Below are positions 23,826 to 32,233 of a stretch of 64,000 nucleotides of DNA, one piece after another. The stretch lies in the NCBI RefSeq assembly GCF_013394165.1, contig NZ_CP041330.1:2472501-2536500 (forward strand), written 5' to 3'. This DNA is from Pseudoalteromonas sp. Scap06. GTDB taxonomy: Bacteria > Pseudomonadota > Gammaproteobacteria > Enterobacterales > Alteromonadaceae. The first letter of the stretch is position 1. The number at the start of each line of letters is the position of its first letter. The position numbers and the translations under genes were made by a program. The notes beneath the pieces were generated by a model. The model was given only the letters and a program-made list of their open reading frames with translations. It ran no database searches and had not been told where the DNA came from.

Positions 23826-24503
23826 TTAATTGCTTGATAAATATATATCTTCTTTATTTAATACGTAAAGCGGTATAAATGTTCGACTGCTGGCGGCAAG
23901 GCGCTTATTTTCAATATTTATTACGCGAGCGTTAATAACAACCCCATCTGCACGGTAAATTAATGTACCCGATAAAACATGGCTGGCTATATTCGTACCT
24001 GCAAGCTTGCGAGTGTTGCGGGTGAATGCAAAGTCGCCTTGTTCATTAACGGTAATTAAATTGGCTGTTTTAAAATCAACCGCGCTATAACCAAACTTTT
24101 GTAGCTGGTGTATAAAGGTTTCTGATAACTGATTACCTAACTGGCTTGCTGTAGTTAAACTTGCGTCTAAATCAACGAACGACGTGACTGCAATCGCTGC
24201 ATCTTGCGGGGCTACTTGCATGGTGTCGGTTAAATCAAGTGCCATTTGCTCTACGTAGTTAACTAAGCTTTTATGGTGCTTGTTTGGGTTAAACTGCGTT
24301 GTATCGGCGTATTGTTCTTGCTCGTCATTTTGCTGCATTTGCGCCATGATCTGGTTAAAATCAAGATTGCTTACCACTGTTTGCTCTGGCTCAGATTTGG
24401 CGGGCTCGGTCGCGGTCGACTCGCCCATTAAATTACAGCCTGAAAGTAATAGTGATAATGCACTTATACCAATTAAAGCAGAGCGCTTAACTAAGTTAAC
24501 CAT
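23826..24503 (-). CDS. FlgO-like outer-membrane lipoprotein, third of three
   Basis: Predicted lipoprotein (LLLSGC, Cys23) with a FlgO-type domain from about residue 75: IAVTSFVDLDASLTTASQLGNQ, SETFIHQLQKFGYSAVDFKT, GDFAFTRN and HVLSGTLIYRADGVVINARV. FlgO in Vibrio is an outer-membrane lipoprotein needed for flagellar stability. The ATG at 24503 has GAGG 7 bases upstream; a GTG at 24515 would place that ribosome site inside the gene. It directly follows two paralogues in the same operon. Function in flagella, in the usher cluster, or both, is unresolved. Confidence 0.8.
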   Translation of the reverse strand: MVNLVKRSALIGISALSLLLSGCNLMGESTATEPAKSEPEQTVVSNLDFNQIMAQMQQNDEQEQYADTTQFNPNKHHKSLVNYVEQMALDLTDTMQVAPQDAAIAVTSFVDLDASLTTASQLGNQLSETFIHQLQKFGYSAVDFKTANLITVNEQGDFAFTRNTRKLAGTNIASHVLSGTLIYRADGVVINARVINIENKRLAASSRTFIPLYVLNKEDIYLSSN

Positions 24504-24511
24504 GGTAAACC

Positions 24512-25189
24512 TCACTTACTCGCTTGTTTAAGCATAATGCCATCAGCACTGTTACTGCTATTTAGCGCATCAATAACTGATTGCGGAATAAAGCCCTGTA
24601 CAGAGCCTACAACCGCTTTACTCGCTAAACCAACAATTCGTGCATTTACTAATATGCCGCCTTGGTGATTTACTAGCGTACCCGCTAATACGTAACTAAA
24701 GTTTTGTTCTTGGTTAAGCTCTAAGTAGTCGCGGCTAAAAACAAAATCGCCACCAGGGGTTACACGCATATAATCGGTGGTTTTAAAATCAATGACCGGC
24801 ACACCAAAATTATGCAGTTCGTGCATAAAGCTCTCTGCTATTTGGTTACCTACTAAGTCAGCATTGTTGTAGTCACGGTCTAAAAAAACAAAGCTTGATA
24901 CTGCCAATGGCGTTTTAGTATTTACGTACTGTAAGTTTTCAGCCATATCTTGCATGATGCCACGCACATAGTGATTAATATTTTTACGGGTTGGCGTATT
25001 TACTTGTTTGTTTTTATTCATCACTGCGGCTTTATTTTGATAAAGCGAATCTGTATTTGTTGGTGCAGCTACAGGGCGTTGCTCAAAAAACATAGGCGCA
25101 TCGTCGGTAATTTGCGTGTCACTATGGTTTGTCATTTGTGAACAACCAAAGCCCAGTGGCAAACATAAAGTTAATAGTAGGCGTTTCAT
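24512..25189 (-). CDS. FlgO-like outer-membrane lipoprotein, second of three
   Basis: 225 residues. The signal MKRLLLTLCLPLGFGC has a Cys at 16, but the lipobox (Leu-Gly-Phe-Gly-Cys) is unusual, so lipidation is probable rather than certain. The FlgO-type domain shows LAVSSFVFLDRDYNNADLVG, ESFMHELHNFGVPVIDFKT, RVTPGGDFVFSRD and YVLAGTLVNHQGGILVNAR; of the three paralogues this one is nearest to FlgO in the RVTPxGDFVxSRD segment. AGGAG lies 5 bases before the ATG. It starts 12 bases after the first paralogue. Confidence 0.85.
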   Translation of the reverse strand: MKRLLLTLCLPLGFGCSQMTNHSDTQITDDAPMFFEQRPVAAPTNTDSLYQNKAAVMNKNKQVNTPTRKNINHYVRGIMQDMAENLQYVNTKTPLAVSSFVFLDRDYNNADLVGNQIAESFMHELHNFGVPVIDFKTTDYMRVTPGGDFVFSRDYLELNQEQNFSYVLAGTLVNHQGGILVNARIVGLASKAVVGSVQGFIPQSVIDALNSSNSADGIMLKQASK

Positions 25190-25201
25190 GTGTGCTCCTA
25201 A

Positions 25202-25795
25202 TTAATATTCACTGCGGTAAATATAGTCACCGCGCTGCTGTATTTTTTCATTACTCCACATCACATTGATGGGAATTTCAGTACTTGCGGCAGATACAAT
25301 CTGATTAGTTTGCATATTTACCATGCGAGCATTAACAATATAAGCATGTTCTTGACGGGTTAAAGTACCAGTGATCACAAAGTCAATAATCTGACGCTGC
25401 TTTAAGTTACTCGTGCTGCGGCTTAACACTGAATCAGCGCTCGCTGATAAGTTAAGCTGGTTTTCAAGCCGATATTCAACCGTGTTGTACCCTAACTGAG
25501 TAAATTGGGTTATTAAGCTTTCTTGAACTTGCTGACTAAGCCCTGAACCCTGCCCTTGAGCAATTTGTGAATCCAAAGCATTGGCTAAATAAAAGCTGCT
25601 GACCGCGATTGAAGCGGTGCTTTTAAAAGGCTCTTTGATATGGCTAAGCTGGGCGCTCAAGCTATTTACGTACTGGTTAAGCGTATAAGGTGCCATGACC
25701 GCTTTAGGCGCATCAGTGCTTATACTCGGCTTTGGCTGGGGTGTTAAGCTACAGCCCGCTAAATTTAATAATAGTAAGGGTAACAAAAGGCGCAT
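25202..25795 (-). CDS. FlgO-like outer-membrane lipoprotein, first of three
   Basis: 197 residues; lipobox LNLAGC puts the lipidated Cys at 15. A divergent FlgO-type domain: IAVSSFYLANALDSQIA, QESLITQFTQLGYNTVEYRL and FVITGTLTRQEHAYIVNARM. The ATG at 25795 has AGAGG 9 bases upstream; an alternative ATG at 25804 abuts that sequence with no spacing. A sigma-54-like element lies about 34 bases upstream, so this gene probably heads a unit with the two following FlgO-like genes, although readthrough from the SPOR lipoprotein upstream is possible. Confidence 0.78.
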   Translation of the reverse strand: MRLLLPLLLLNLAGCSLTPQPKPSISTDAPKAVMAPYTLNQYVNSLSAQLSHIKEPFKSTASIAVSSFYLANALDSQIAQGQGSGLSQQVQESLITQFTQLGYNTVEYRLENQLNLSASADSVLSRSTSNLKQRQIIDFVITGTLTRQEHAYIVNARMVNMQTNQIVSAASTEIPINVMWSNEKIQQRGDYIYRSEY

Positions 25796-25828
25796 AGTTG
25801 CCATCCTCTAAAAACATAATAGTTACAA

Positions 25829-25844
25829 AGCAATTATTATGCCT
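25829..25844 (-). promoter_or_regulatory. Candidate sigma-54 promoter of the FlgO-like genes
   Basis: Minus-strand bases AGGCATAATAATTGCT carry GGCA and TTGCT at the exact -24/-12 spacing; two positions of the -24 box differ. Predicted start near 25818, about 23 bases from the first FlgO-like ATG, the same distance as at flgF and flgP. Confidence 0.5.
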
Positions 25845-25862
25845 AATACCCTAGATGCATAT

Positions 25863-26522
25863 TTATTTTAATGGCTGTTGGGTGTAATGGCTCACAATGC
25901 AATTGATTTGGCGCTGTTTAAGTTTATCGCAATCGGCAGCCGCATTCGCTTGATTTTGATAAGCCCCAAGCTTTAAACGGTAGTAAGTCATGCCACTCAC
26001 GTTAATAGTTTCTACATTCGCCACGAATTCGCCCTGAAATAACGAAGATGCGCTGGCTTTTATTTGATTTAAACTTTGGCTAAGTCGCTCTTTGTCGGTA
26101 ACGGCTGCAACTTGCAAGGCAAATAAGGCTTTAACGGCTTGTTTTTCGTCAGCTGTATTCGTTGCTACTTTAGCTTTTTTTGCAACTTTTGTTGGTGCTA
26201 CCGTTTCAGCCGAAGCTTTAGCTGTTGATACTGCAGGCGTATTTGTTGATGCAGAGCTTTGTTTTGCCACTGCATTTAATTGGCTTATTAATAACTTTAA
26301 GTCTTGTTCAATCACTAATAAACGTTCAACACCTGCTTTGGCTGCTTGCCACTGCTGAGACGATGCTTTTAGCTGCGCCAACTCTGCCTCAGAAAGATTG
26401 GCACTCGCTTGCATTGGCTGAGGAGATTCTGCAGTTTTGGTGGTACTGCATCCTGATATAAAAAGAGCAGCAATACAGGCAATTAGTATTGAGTAGCGTT
26501 TATATAAATTAGCATATTGCAT
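25863..26522 (-). CDS. SPOR-like lipoprotein of the usher cluster
   Basis: 219 residues. Lipobox FISGC (Cys25); a helix with QW at 57-58 and the pattern W-x6-V-x-RL-x3-E-x-D-L-x2-LI (58-80); an Ala/Lys/Thr-rich linker (about 88-128); and a SPOR-like repeat (about 133-214) with FALQVAAVTDKERLSQSL and YYRLKLGAYQNQANAA. The tail has Cys198 and Cys208 separated by 9 residues. SPOR domains usually bind denuded peptidoglycan, so the protein may bridge outer membrane and cell wall. It follows the usher gene by 18 bases. Confidence 0.82.
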   Translation of the reverse strand: MQYANLYKRYSILIACIAALFISGCSTTKTAESPQPMQASANLSEAELAQLKASSQQWQAAKAGVERLLVIEQDLKLLISQLNAVAKQSSASTNTPAVSTAKASAETVAPTKVAKKAKVATNTADEKQAVKALFALQVAAVTDKERLSQSLNQIKASASSLFQGEFVANVETINVSGMTYYRLKLGAYQNQANAAADCDKLKQRQINCIVSHYTQQPLK

Positions 26523-26540
26523 GGTTAAACCTTATTGTTA

Positions 26541-29531
26541 TTAGTGGCTAATAAGTTGCGCTTGGACTTGGCAGTTCAAGCCTTTTACTTTTAATTCTGC
26601 ACATACTTGTTCAAGCTCCCCTTGCGCAGACTCGGCATAAGCGACGGCTAAAATATACCGTTTTTGTTTTTCGTCTTTAATATAAAAAGCATCACGCTTT
26701 GATTGCTCATTTAAATGACGTTTAATTAATTGATAATACGCTTTCATAATTGGCAATGATGAAAACCCACCCGCATTAGCAATATACGCTGGAGTTTGTG
26801 TTTTTTCTTTAAGCTCAAAGTCAACGCCCATTACTACTTCACCTTGCGCTGGTAACTTAACCACCACCTGTTGCGTATCTTTTAAAGACTTACGTTGCTT
26901 AAATTCATCATCTATAACCGCTTTATATTCGCCAGGGCGTAAATCGGTAAACAAATAATAACCATCATAAGCAGCCTGCGTTTGTGCCACTTGCTTGCCT
27001 TGTTTGTCGAGTAATTTTACGGTAGCAAAAGGCTGTACTTCAGTGCTGCCTTGCTCATCTTGTTTGTAAACAGTTCCCTCTAATTCACTGCTGTTATTAA
27101 GCGAGATCTCCATATATTCAACAAAACCGGCACGAGGTGTAATTGAAAAGCCATCGTTGGCGGCAACTAAAAAAGGCTCACTAATACTACCTGGCTCTAT
27201 CACTATGTCGGTGGTTCTATTTGCTGGCATTCCTTTAAGTATTGCTAAACCATTTTCGTTGGTTACAGCTCGGCGATAGTTTTGAACTCCTTTTACCTTA
27301 ACGCCTTCAATTCCCTTTTCTCCGTCATCTTGAATATTGTTATTATTTGAATCAAGAAAGACTCTAACCATTAAAGTGCCAGAGTTTGCGAGGCTTCTTT
27401 TACTTAAAAAGTACTCGTCAGTGTTCGCATCAAAACCAATACTAAAGCGACTAAATAAACCTAGCCGCCAATTATCATCATCGTCGTAACTCATTGTGCT
27501 ATTTAAGCTAAAACTATCGCTTTGCCAATTTAGACCCAGTTCCATAGAAACTAAATCATTTATACGGGAGTTTCTTAGTGTGAATTCAGATTGTAAATTC
27601 TGAGATAAACTACGGCTTAATTCTGCTTGGTAACCCAGTATAGTCGAACCGGAGTCTGCGCTATAGTCAACACTAAAACGAGTGTATGTTTTACCAAATC
27701 GATGTTGAAGACGCATGCTGCCAAGTGTTGTTGCATCATCTAAAGAATCAAATTTTCGCCAAATTAAGTTGTTACTAACAACGGTGCCACCTAAATTATA
27801 CGATAAGGTATTATCAACACTTAGATATGAGTCGCTAAATTCTCTGCTGTTATATGCGAGCGTATTTTGATAGCTTAAGCTTCCAAACGATTTATCAAAC
27901 AACTTTCCTGCCGTATATAATTGATAACTTTCAACTTTCGCTGTCTGCGAATCATCAGTTATCTTTTCATTGTTTTGAGACAGGCTTAACCGTACCGATT
28001 GACCAATTAACTCACCTCTAGCAGCTACCTCTAGCTTATCTTCATCGTTATTATTTTTTTCATAATCTAGATTAAGTAATACTTTATCAAATATACTTAG
28101 GTTCGAACCAAAAGCATAATTGTTAACATTATCACTCGAATTACTATTTAATATTGATGTACCAGCATAAACCGATAAATAATCAGTTATTCCCGTTTCA
28201 TAACGGCCTGCTAGCTGCCAACCTTTACCTTGTGTCGAATAAAGTGACTGATTGAATAACTGTTCACCTTGCTCAGTAATTGACAACTCATAAAACGATT
28301 CATCTGCTGATAAACTATTACCATCTATAAAGTATTGCTCTGTTTTTCGCTCTACTTGCCCTTGTGGACCATAAAAAATCAGCTCAAAATTATTAGCGCC
28401 AAACAATAAATCAATATCTTCAAATAAATAACGCCCATCAGCTAAACTAAACTGCTGCGCTAGCAGTACATCATTACGGTATAACTCAACATCCCACCCT
28501 GGTTGAATAGCACCCGTTAAATTAATTTGATTACTATTAACCTGTTTAAAAAGTGGTTTGTTATCAACTTTTATTCCTCTGGCGTAACTACTATTAAATT
28601 GTTTACCGATTTGAGTTGCTAATACATCTCCAAATTGAACAGTTGTCGCATTTAAGGGACCTAATAACCGTGCATCTTTACTTTGACGGCTAAATGATAA
28701 TCTTGAATCTGATAGTAAATCTTGTTTTCGCCCTGCAAAAAAATACTGAGCATTAAAATAGGCTAAGTCATTTGACCCTAATACAGAGTACCCTATCGCT
28801 GAATCCCTATTACTCTTGGTTGCACTAAGCTGCACATCAGCAAGAGGAGATGAAATTGCACTGTATGGACTGGCCTTCCAAGGTAATATTGCTTGACGTG
28901 ACTCTCTATTAGTTACAGTTTCTCGCTGCTCTCTTTCGCGTTTTAATTCTATAGGCAATTTGGTGGGGGAGCTTACATTTAGCTCAAGTGCTGAATATTC
29001 AATATCAATATCTAACGAAAACCACTGCGCTAGCAAGTTACTATCAACAAACATATCGCCGTTATCAGCATAAGCTTGTTGGCTGTTAAATGAATATCTA
29101 GCGCCGTTAATTTGTACTGTATTTGTATTTAGGTCTAGATAAAACTGATTATCTTCACGAATAAACCAGCCTTGAGCAATAAGGTCATCGCTATTTATAT
29201 CGATAGCAAAATCCAGGCTTTCTGAAAAACTTAATAAATCTATTAATACACCGGTTTTACTTTTCACCCCGAGCATTTCACCCAGGTAATTTTTTTTCAC
29301 GAACGATGAAAAAAATAATAACTCCCCTTCGGGGATGCCCTCACCTTGCTGCACATTAAGCTCAGGCTCTGTTCTTTCATTTACAGCTTGATCAGTGTTG
29401 TATTGCTGCCATTTTTTATCTATTTTTTTTATGCTAGCAAGAATGGCCTGAGTGTCAGGCTCTGCTGCTAATAAGGGGTCAATTGATAAAAAAATGATCA
29501 ACAACCACTTTAAACGCTTAAAGTAATACAT
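26541..29531 (-). CDS. Usher-like outer-membrane protein with SPOR-like tail
   Basis: 996 residues. A signal peptide (about 1-22, ending LLAA); an N-terminal domain (about 60-195); a long beta-rich barrel region (about 240-700) interrupted by a plug-like Ig segment with PGWDVELYRNDVLLAQQFSL and GRYLFEDIDLLFGANNFELI (344-386); an SdrD/B-like Ca-type domain with FLDSNNNNIQDDGEKGIEGV (725-744); a second carboxypeptidase-regulatory-like domain (about 815-885); and a SPOR-like half (about 948-992) with Cys977 and Cys987. It resembles alternative chaperone-usher ushers, but the tail is atypical. The chaperone gene ends 3 bases upstream. Confidence 0.78.
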   Translation of the reverse strand: MYYFKRLKWLLIIFLSIDPLLAAEPDTQAILASIKKIDKKWQQYNTDQAVNERTEPELNVQQGEGIPEGELLFFSSFVKKNYLGEMLGVKSKTGVLIDLLSFSESLDFAIDINSDDLIAQGWFIREDNQFYLDLNTNTVQINGARYSFNSQQAYADNGDMFVDSNLLAQWFSLDIDIEYSALELNVSSPTKLPIELKREREQRETVTNRESRQAILPWKASPYSAISSPLADVQLSATKSNRDSAIGYSVLGSNDLAYFNAQYFFAGRKQDLLSDSRLSFSRQSKDARLLGPLNATTVQFGDVLATQIGKQFNSSYARGIKVDNKPLFKQVNSNQINLTGAIQPGWDVELYRNDVLLAQQFSLADGRYLFEDIDLLFGANNFELIFYGPQGQVERKTEQYFIDGNSLSADESFYELSITEQGEQLFNQSLYSTQGKGWQLAGRYETGITDYLSVYAGTSILNSNSSDNVNNYAFGSNLSIFDKVLLNLDYEKNNNDEDKLEVAARGELIGQSVRLSLSQNNEKITDDSQTAKVESYQLYTAGKLFDKSFGSLSYQNTLAYNSREFSDSYLSVDNTLSYNLGGTVVSNNLIWRKFDSLDDATTLGSMRLQHRFGKTYTRFSVDYSADSGSTILGYQAELSRSLSQNLQSEFTLRNSRINDLVSMELGLNWQSDSFSLNSTMSYDDDDNWRLGLFSRFSIGFDANTDEYFLSKRSLANSGTLMVRVFLDSNNNNIQDDGEKGIEGVKVKGVQNYRRAVTNENGLAILKGMPANRTTDIVIEPGSISEPFLVAANDGFSITPRAGFVEYMEISLNNSSELEGTVYKQDEQGSTEVQPFATVKLLDKQGKQVAQTQAAYDGYYLFTDLRPGEYKAVIDDEFKQRKSLKDTQQVVVKLPAQGEVVMGVDFELKEKTQTPAYIANAGGFSSLPIMKAYYQLIKRHLNEQSKRDAFYIKDEKQKRYILAVAYAESAQGELEQVCAELKVKGLNCQVQAQLISH

Positions 29532-29534
29532 CGC

Positions 29535-30359
29535 CTATTTCAAATTACCGATAATTGCATTATTAATTGGCGCAAGCTTTTCACTAAAAATAGTATCGCG
29601 ATATTCTTTAAGCCCTGTATAAATTACGCGAATTTCGCCATCTTTCGGGATGTTTTGATCTACAAAAATTGGTATCGTCGCCGTTGTTGTTTTTAGCTCA
29701 GGGTAAATACTAAAATCGTTTAACATGGCGATCTTTTTCTCTGTATCCATTCCTTTTTGCTTAAAGAAAACTTCTAACTTGCCAAAAGAGCTAAAGCCCC
29801 CTTCTCGCTTAATTTCAATCTCAAGCGCTTTTTTTTCTGGGCTGTGTATAAGCTGTAAATTGCTAATATTAACATTAGGTATTTCAGCGCCTTTACGCAA
29901 AATAACAGGGATAGTGTAACTTAATAGTAATTTCAAATTAATACCAAGTCTCTGTTGCTGGATTTGAGTTTCATTAGGGAGTGCTTTAAATGCTAGGTGA
30001 GATCGGTATTCCTGTTCTAGTAAACCTTTTGGCTTTCGAATAGCAAGCTTAACAATCTGCCTTTCTCCTGGCGCTAATCTAACTTGCGATGGGCTAATCC
30101 TAACCATATTTTTAAGTGAAGCTGAACTTTCTTGATCAGCCGCTAAATTAGCATACCCTCCGCCAGCTAGTGCAACTTTGTCTTGCCACTCCAATCTATA
30201 AGTTTTTGCTTCATTAGAGTTATTAACAACAATGACTTTAGCAACACGCTGACGCTCATCAAAATTTACTCTTGTTGGGGAAATAAGTAAGTTTGCATAA
30301 GAATGGAAGCTAGTTAAGATAAAGCTTACTAAGATAAAAAAAGTTTTTATTATTGTCAT
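29535..30359 (-). CDS. PapD-like periplasmic chaperone
   Basis: 274 residues; signal peptide to about 22 (SFHSYA). The first Ig-like domain has NLLISPTRVNFDERQRVAKV and IVVNNSNEAKTYRLEW, and then RISPSQVRLAPGERQIVKLA, the conserved proline/arginine strand used by PapD chaperones to hold subunits. The second domain is weaker. Such chaperones deliver subunits to an outer-membrane usher by donor-strand complementation. It lies between a DUF4402-like subunit gene and the usher gene (3-base gap), forming a compact subunit-chaperone-usher order. Confidence 0.85.
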   Translation of the reverse strand: MTIIKTFFILVSFILTSFHSYANLLISPTRVNFDERQRVAKVIVVNNSNEAKTYRLEWQDKVALAGGGYANLAADQESSASLKNMVRISPSQVRLAPGERQIVKLAIRKPKGLLEQEYRSHLAFKALPNETQIQQQRLGINLKLLLSYTIPVILRKGAEIPNVNISNLQLIHSPEKKALEIEIKREGGFSSFGKLEVFFKQKGMDTEKKIAMLNDFSIYPELKTTTATIPIFVDQNIPKDGEIRVIYTGLKEYRDTIFSEKLAPINNAIIGNLK

Positions 30360-30380
30360 TTTATCAACATCTCTAGTTGT

Positions 30381-30830
30381 CTAATAATTTAGCGTCACTT
30401 CAATTGTAGTATCAAAGATACCATCTTTATAAGTATTTCCGTCACCTGAGGTACTTAATTGCCCTCCTACTCTCAATAAAGCAGTTCCTGTGGTATCGGT
30501 TGTAATGGTCGCATTATAAATGAGTTGATTTAAAATCAGTGGCGCGCCACCAAAAATGTTATTTAGGGGCTGATCACTTACAAAGTCACTCACGTTTACC
30601 TGGATACGTGCAGGATATCCTTCAAGCAACAATTCGGCTGCATGGCCTTTTTCAAGTAAATATATCTTATTGGTTAAAGTATTTGTGTTACTGGGCAACA
30701 AGGTCATAGAGCTAACACTTTGGTTATCACTGATAACAATTTTACCAAAATCCAATTGCTCAAGCGGTGTAACTTGTGCGTATAAATCAGTAGTTAAAAA
30801 AGCTGCTAGTATGAGTAAAATTAATTTCAT
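30381..30830 (-). CDS. DUF4402-like surface-fibre subunit, second
   Basis: 149 residues; signal peptide MKLILLILAAFLTTDLYA, then a beta-rich domain with PLEQLDFGKIVISDN at the start and an ending GIFDTTIEVTLNY that matches the first subunit (SGTFTLELNY). The G-D/F-G and C-terminal alternating strand are typical of DUF4402 proteins. The ATG at 30830 was chosen; a TTG at 30851 lies in the hairpin loop. The SD-like AGG is inside the intercistronic stem, so translation may be restrained. Possibly a minor or tip subunit, by analogy with other fibre operons; not proven. Confidence 0.72.
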   Translation of the reverse strand: MKLILLILAAFLTTDLYAQVTPLEQLDFGKIVISDNQSVSSMTLLPSNTNTLTNKIYLLEKGHAAELLLEGYPARIQVNVSDFVSDQPLNNIFGGAPLILNQLIYNATITTDTTGTALLRVGGQLSTSGDGNTYKDGIFDTTIEVTLNY

Positions 30831-30835
30831 AAAGT

Positions 30836-30862
30836 AGCCTGCTTTATACAATAAAGCAGGCT
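30836..30862 (-). promoter_or_regulatory. Intercistronic hairpin covering a ribosome site
   Basis: A perfect 12-base-pair stem AGCCTGCTTTAT / ATAAAGCAGGCT with loop ACA lies between the two subunit genes. The AGG that would serve the second gene is within the stem, 6-8 bases before its ATG. No U-run follows, so RNA processing, stability or translational control is more likely than termination. Confidence 0.65.
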
Positions 30863-30869
30863 TTGCCCA

Positions 30870-31460
30870 TTAGTAATTTAATTCTAATGTAAACGTGCCA
30901 CTGTATGATCCATCGATATAATCACTAGTTGCAGTAACCGCTGTTGTGGTTAATGTTGCACCAAAATTAAAAGTTGCTTCGCCAGCTGAATCGACCTGAA
31001 TAGTCGTTGTAGCTGCACTGTTAGGCGTCGCACCAGTTAACACATAATACGTTGGAGTGCCCAAAGTAAATGCAGCAGTGCCCGCAGGTGCTGTATCAGG
31101 CGCAATCGCAGTTTCAGTCGGATTTGTAATGGTCAATGTACCAAAAGGAGACACACCTGAAATTGAGAATGAGGCTGGTGTACCTGCTACTAAAATTGCA
31201 ATTTCAGCTGCGGTTGCATCTGTAGAAGCCGTTGTAGGAGCAGTAGCAGGGTTTGCGGCTAATACTAATGTTGCAGTCTCCGTCCCAGTTAAATCACCTG
31301 AAGCCCTGATTGTACCAAAATCTAGTGGTGCATCATTCGTAAAGGTGAATGCGTTTTGAACTGTAACACCCGCTTGAAAAGAAGCAGTTTCTGCAGCCGC
31401 ACCGAAAGAAAGAACAGTCATTGATGCAGCTAACGCTGCTTTAGTAAATATTTTGTTCAT
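30870..31460 (-). CDS. DUF4402-like surface-fibre subunit, first (probable major)
   Basis: 196 residues; signal peptide MNKIFTKAALAASMTVLSFG then AAA-ETASF. Mature protein is Thr/Ala-rich with few charges: APLDFGTIRASGDLTGTETA near the start (the DUF4402 LDFG element), ASFSISGVSPFGTLTI in the middle and SDYIDGSYSGTFTLELNY at the end. The composition fits a secreted fibre subunit. It has its own sigma-28-like promoter and a leader with a small hairpin. The gene order subunit-subunit-chaperone-usher and the strong independent promoter suggest the major subunit; this is inference. Confidence 0.78.
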   Translation of the reverse strand: MNKIFTKAALAASMTVLSFGAAAETASFQAGVTVQNAFTFTNDAPLDFGTIRASGDLTGTETATLVLAANPATAPTTASTDATAAEIAILVAGTPASFSISGVSPFGTLTITNPTETAIAPDTAPAGTAAFTLGTPTYYVLTGATPNSAATTTIQVDSAGEATFNFGATLTTTAVTATSDYIDGSYSGTFTLELNY

Positions 31461-31509
31461 AGTTTTCCCTTAGACATAAAGTATAAACCTGTTAGTCAGG
31501 TTATGTTAA

Positions 31510-31536
31510 GTATCGGCCAAAATCACTAAAAAGTTA
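31510..31536 (-). promoter_or_regulatory. Sigma-28-like promoter of the first subunit gene
   Basis: On minus: TAACTTTT, 11 bases, GCCGATAC. This matches the FliA consensus TAAAGTTT-N11-GCCGATAA at 6 of 8 and 7 of 8 positions with correct spacing. Predicted start near 31503; the leader contains the hairpin AACCTG-ACTAA-CAGGTT at 31486-31502. Confidence 0.6.
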
Positions 31537-31597
31537 GAAAATATTTACTTTATTTTGATTTATAATAACAGGATGAAAAAATAAGCCTAAAAAAACC

Positions 31598-32194
31598 TTA
31601 AACATCCTCTGAAAATGTCGCTAAGGTACACTTATTACCTATTTTGTAAAAAAACAAACACAATTGCGCTGCTTGCTGTTGACTTTTTAGCGGGCCTGCT
31701 ACAACACTATAAAGCGTAGTTGATTCTTTTTGTTGCTCATTGATACGGTATTGCAAAATACTGCTCAATTGGGGATATTGCTCTTTTAGTCGCTCCACTT
31801 GTCTTTTGGCTCCATTAGAAACTAAATAACGTCCAATTTGAACACCGTACATTGCTTTGTTTGTACTGATAGTGTTATCGGTTAAGGCAGTTTCTGAGGA
31901 GAGTTGTAAAGATTGCTTAGAGCCATATTCAACACGTTTTACCTTCTCTTTCAATGGCTCAGGTACAGTATCAATATCTGTTTGTGCAGAAAGAGCTTGA
32001 ATCAGTAATGATAAGTCCTCTTCCATGGTGCTTAAACGCGCTATCTGCTCTTTGTTGTTATCCCATTGCTCTAAGTAAGGTTTTATATCTTTTTCACGCA
32101 CAAGCTTGTCGCTTTGTGAGTCGGCGGGCATTAGCTGGTTGCTACAACCAGCTAATGCAAATGGTATTAGTAATATTATTAAACGAAGTTTCAC
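31598..32194 (-). CDS. Short SPOR-like lipoprotein
   Basis: 198 residues starting at GTG (32192-32194), with AGGTG 8 bases upstream. Lipobox FALAGC gives Cys17; the helix with QW at 43-44 follows the same W-x6-I-x-RL-x3-E-x-D-L-x2-LI pattern as its two paralogues. A short linker leads to a SPOR-like repeat (about 114-196): MYGVQIGRYLVSNGAKRQV and LYSVVAGPLKSQQQAAQ, with Cys179 and Cys189, nine residues between. A sigma-54-like element lies 40 bases upstream. Role unknown; probably envelope-anchored partner of the usher-like protein. Confidence 0.8.
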   Translation of the reverse strand: MKLRLIILLIPFALAGCSNQLMPADSQSDKLVREKDIKPYLEQWDNNKEQIARLSTMEEDLSLLIQALSAQTDIDTVPEPLKEKVKRVEYGSKQSLQLSSETALTDNTISTNKAMYGVQIGRYLVSNGAKRQVERLKEQYPQLSSILQYRINEQQKESTTLYSVVAGPLKSQQQAAQLCLFFYKIGNKCTLATFSEDV

Positions 32195-32233
32195 TTTAAA
32201 GCACCTATTACAAAAAACGAGCTCTAGCTATTA

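Noticed and set aside
26092..26358. Plus-strand frame opposite a SPOR lipoprotein gene
   Set aside because: Low-complexity Ala/Val translation mirrors the Ala/Thr-rich coding of the real minus-strand gene; no ribosome site or family motif.
31057..31359. Plus-strand frame opposite the first subunit gene
   Set aside because: Shadow of the Thr/Ala-rich coding sequence; lacks a signal, motif or translation start context.
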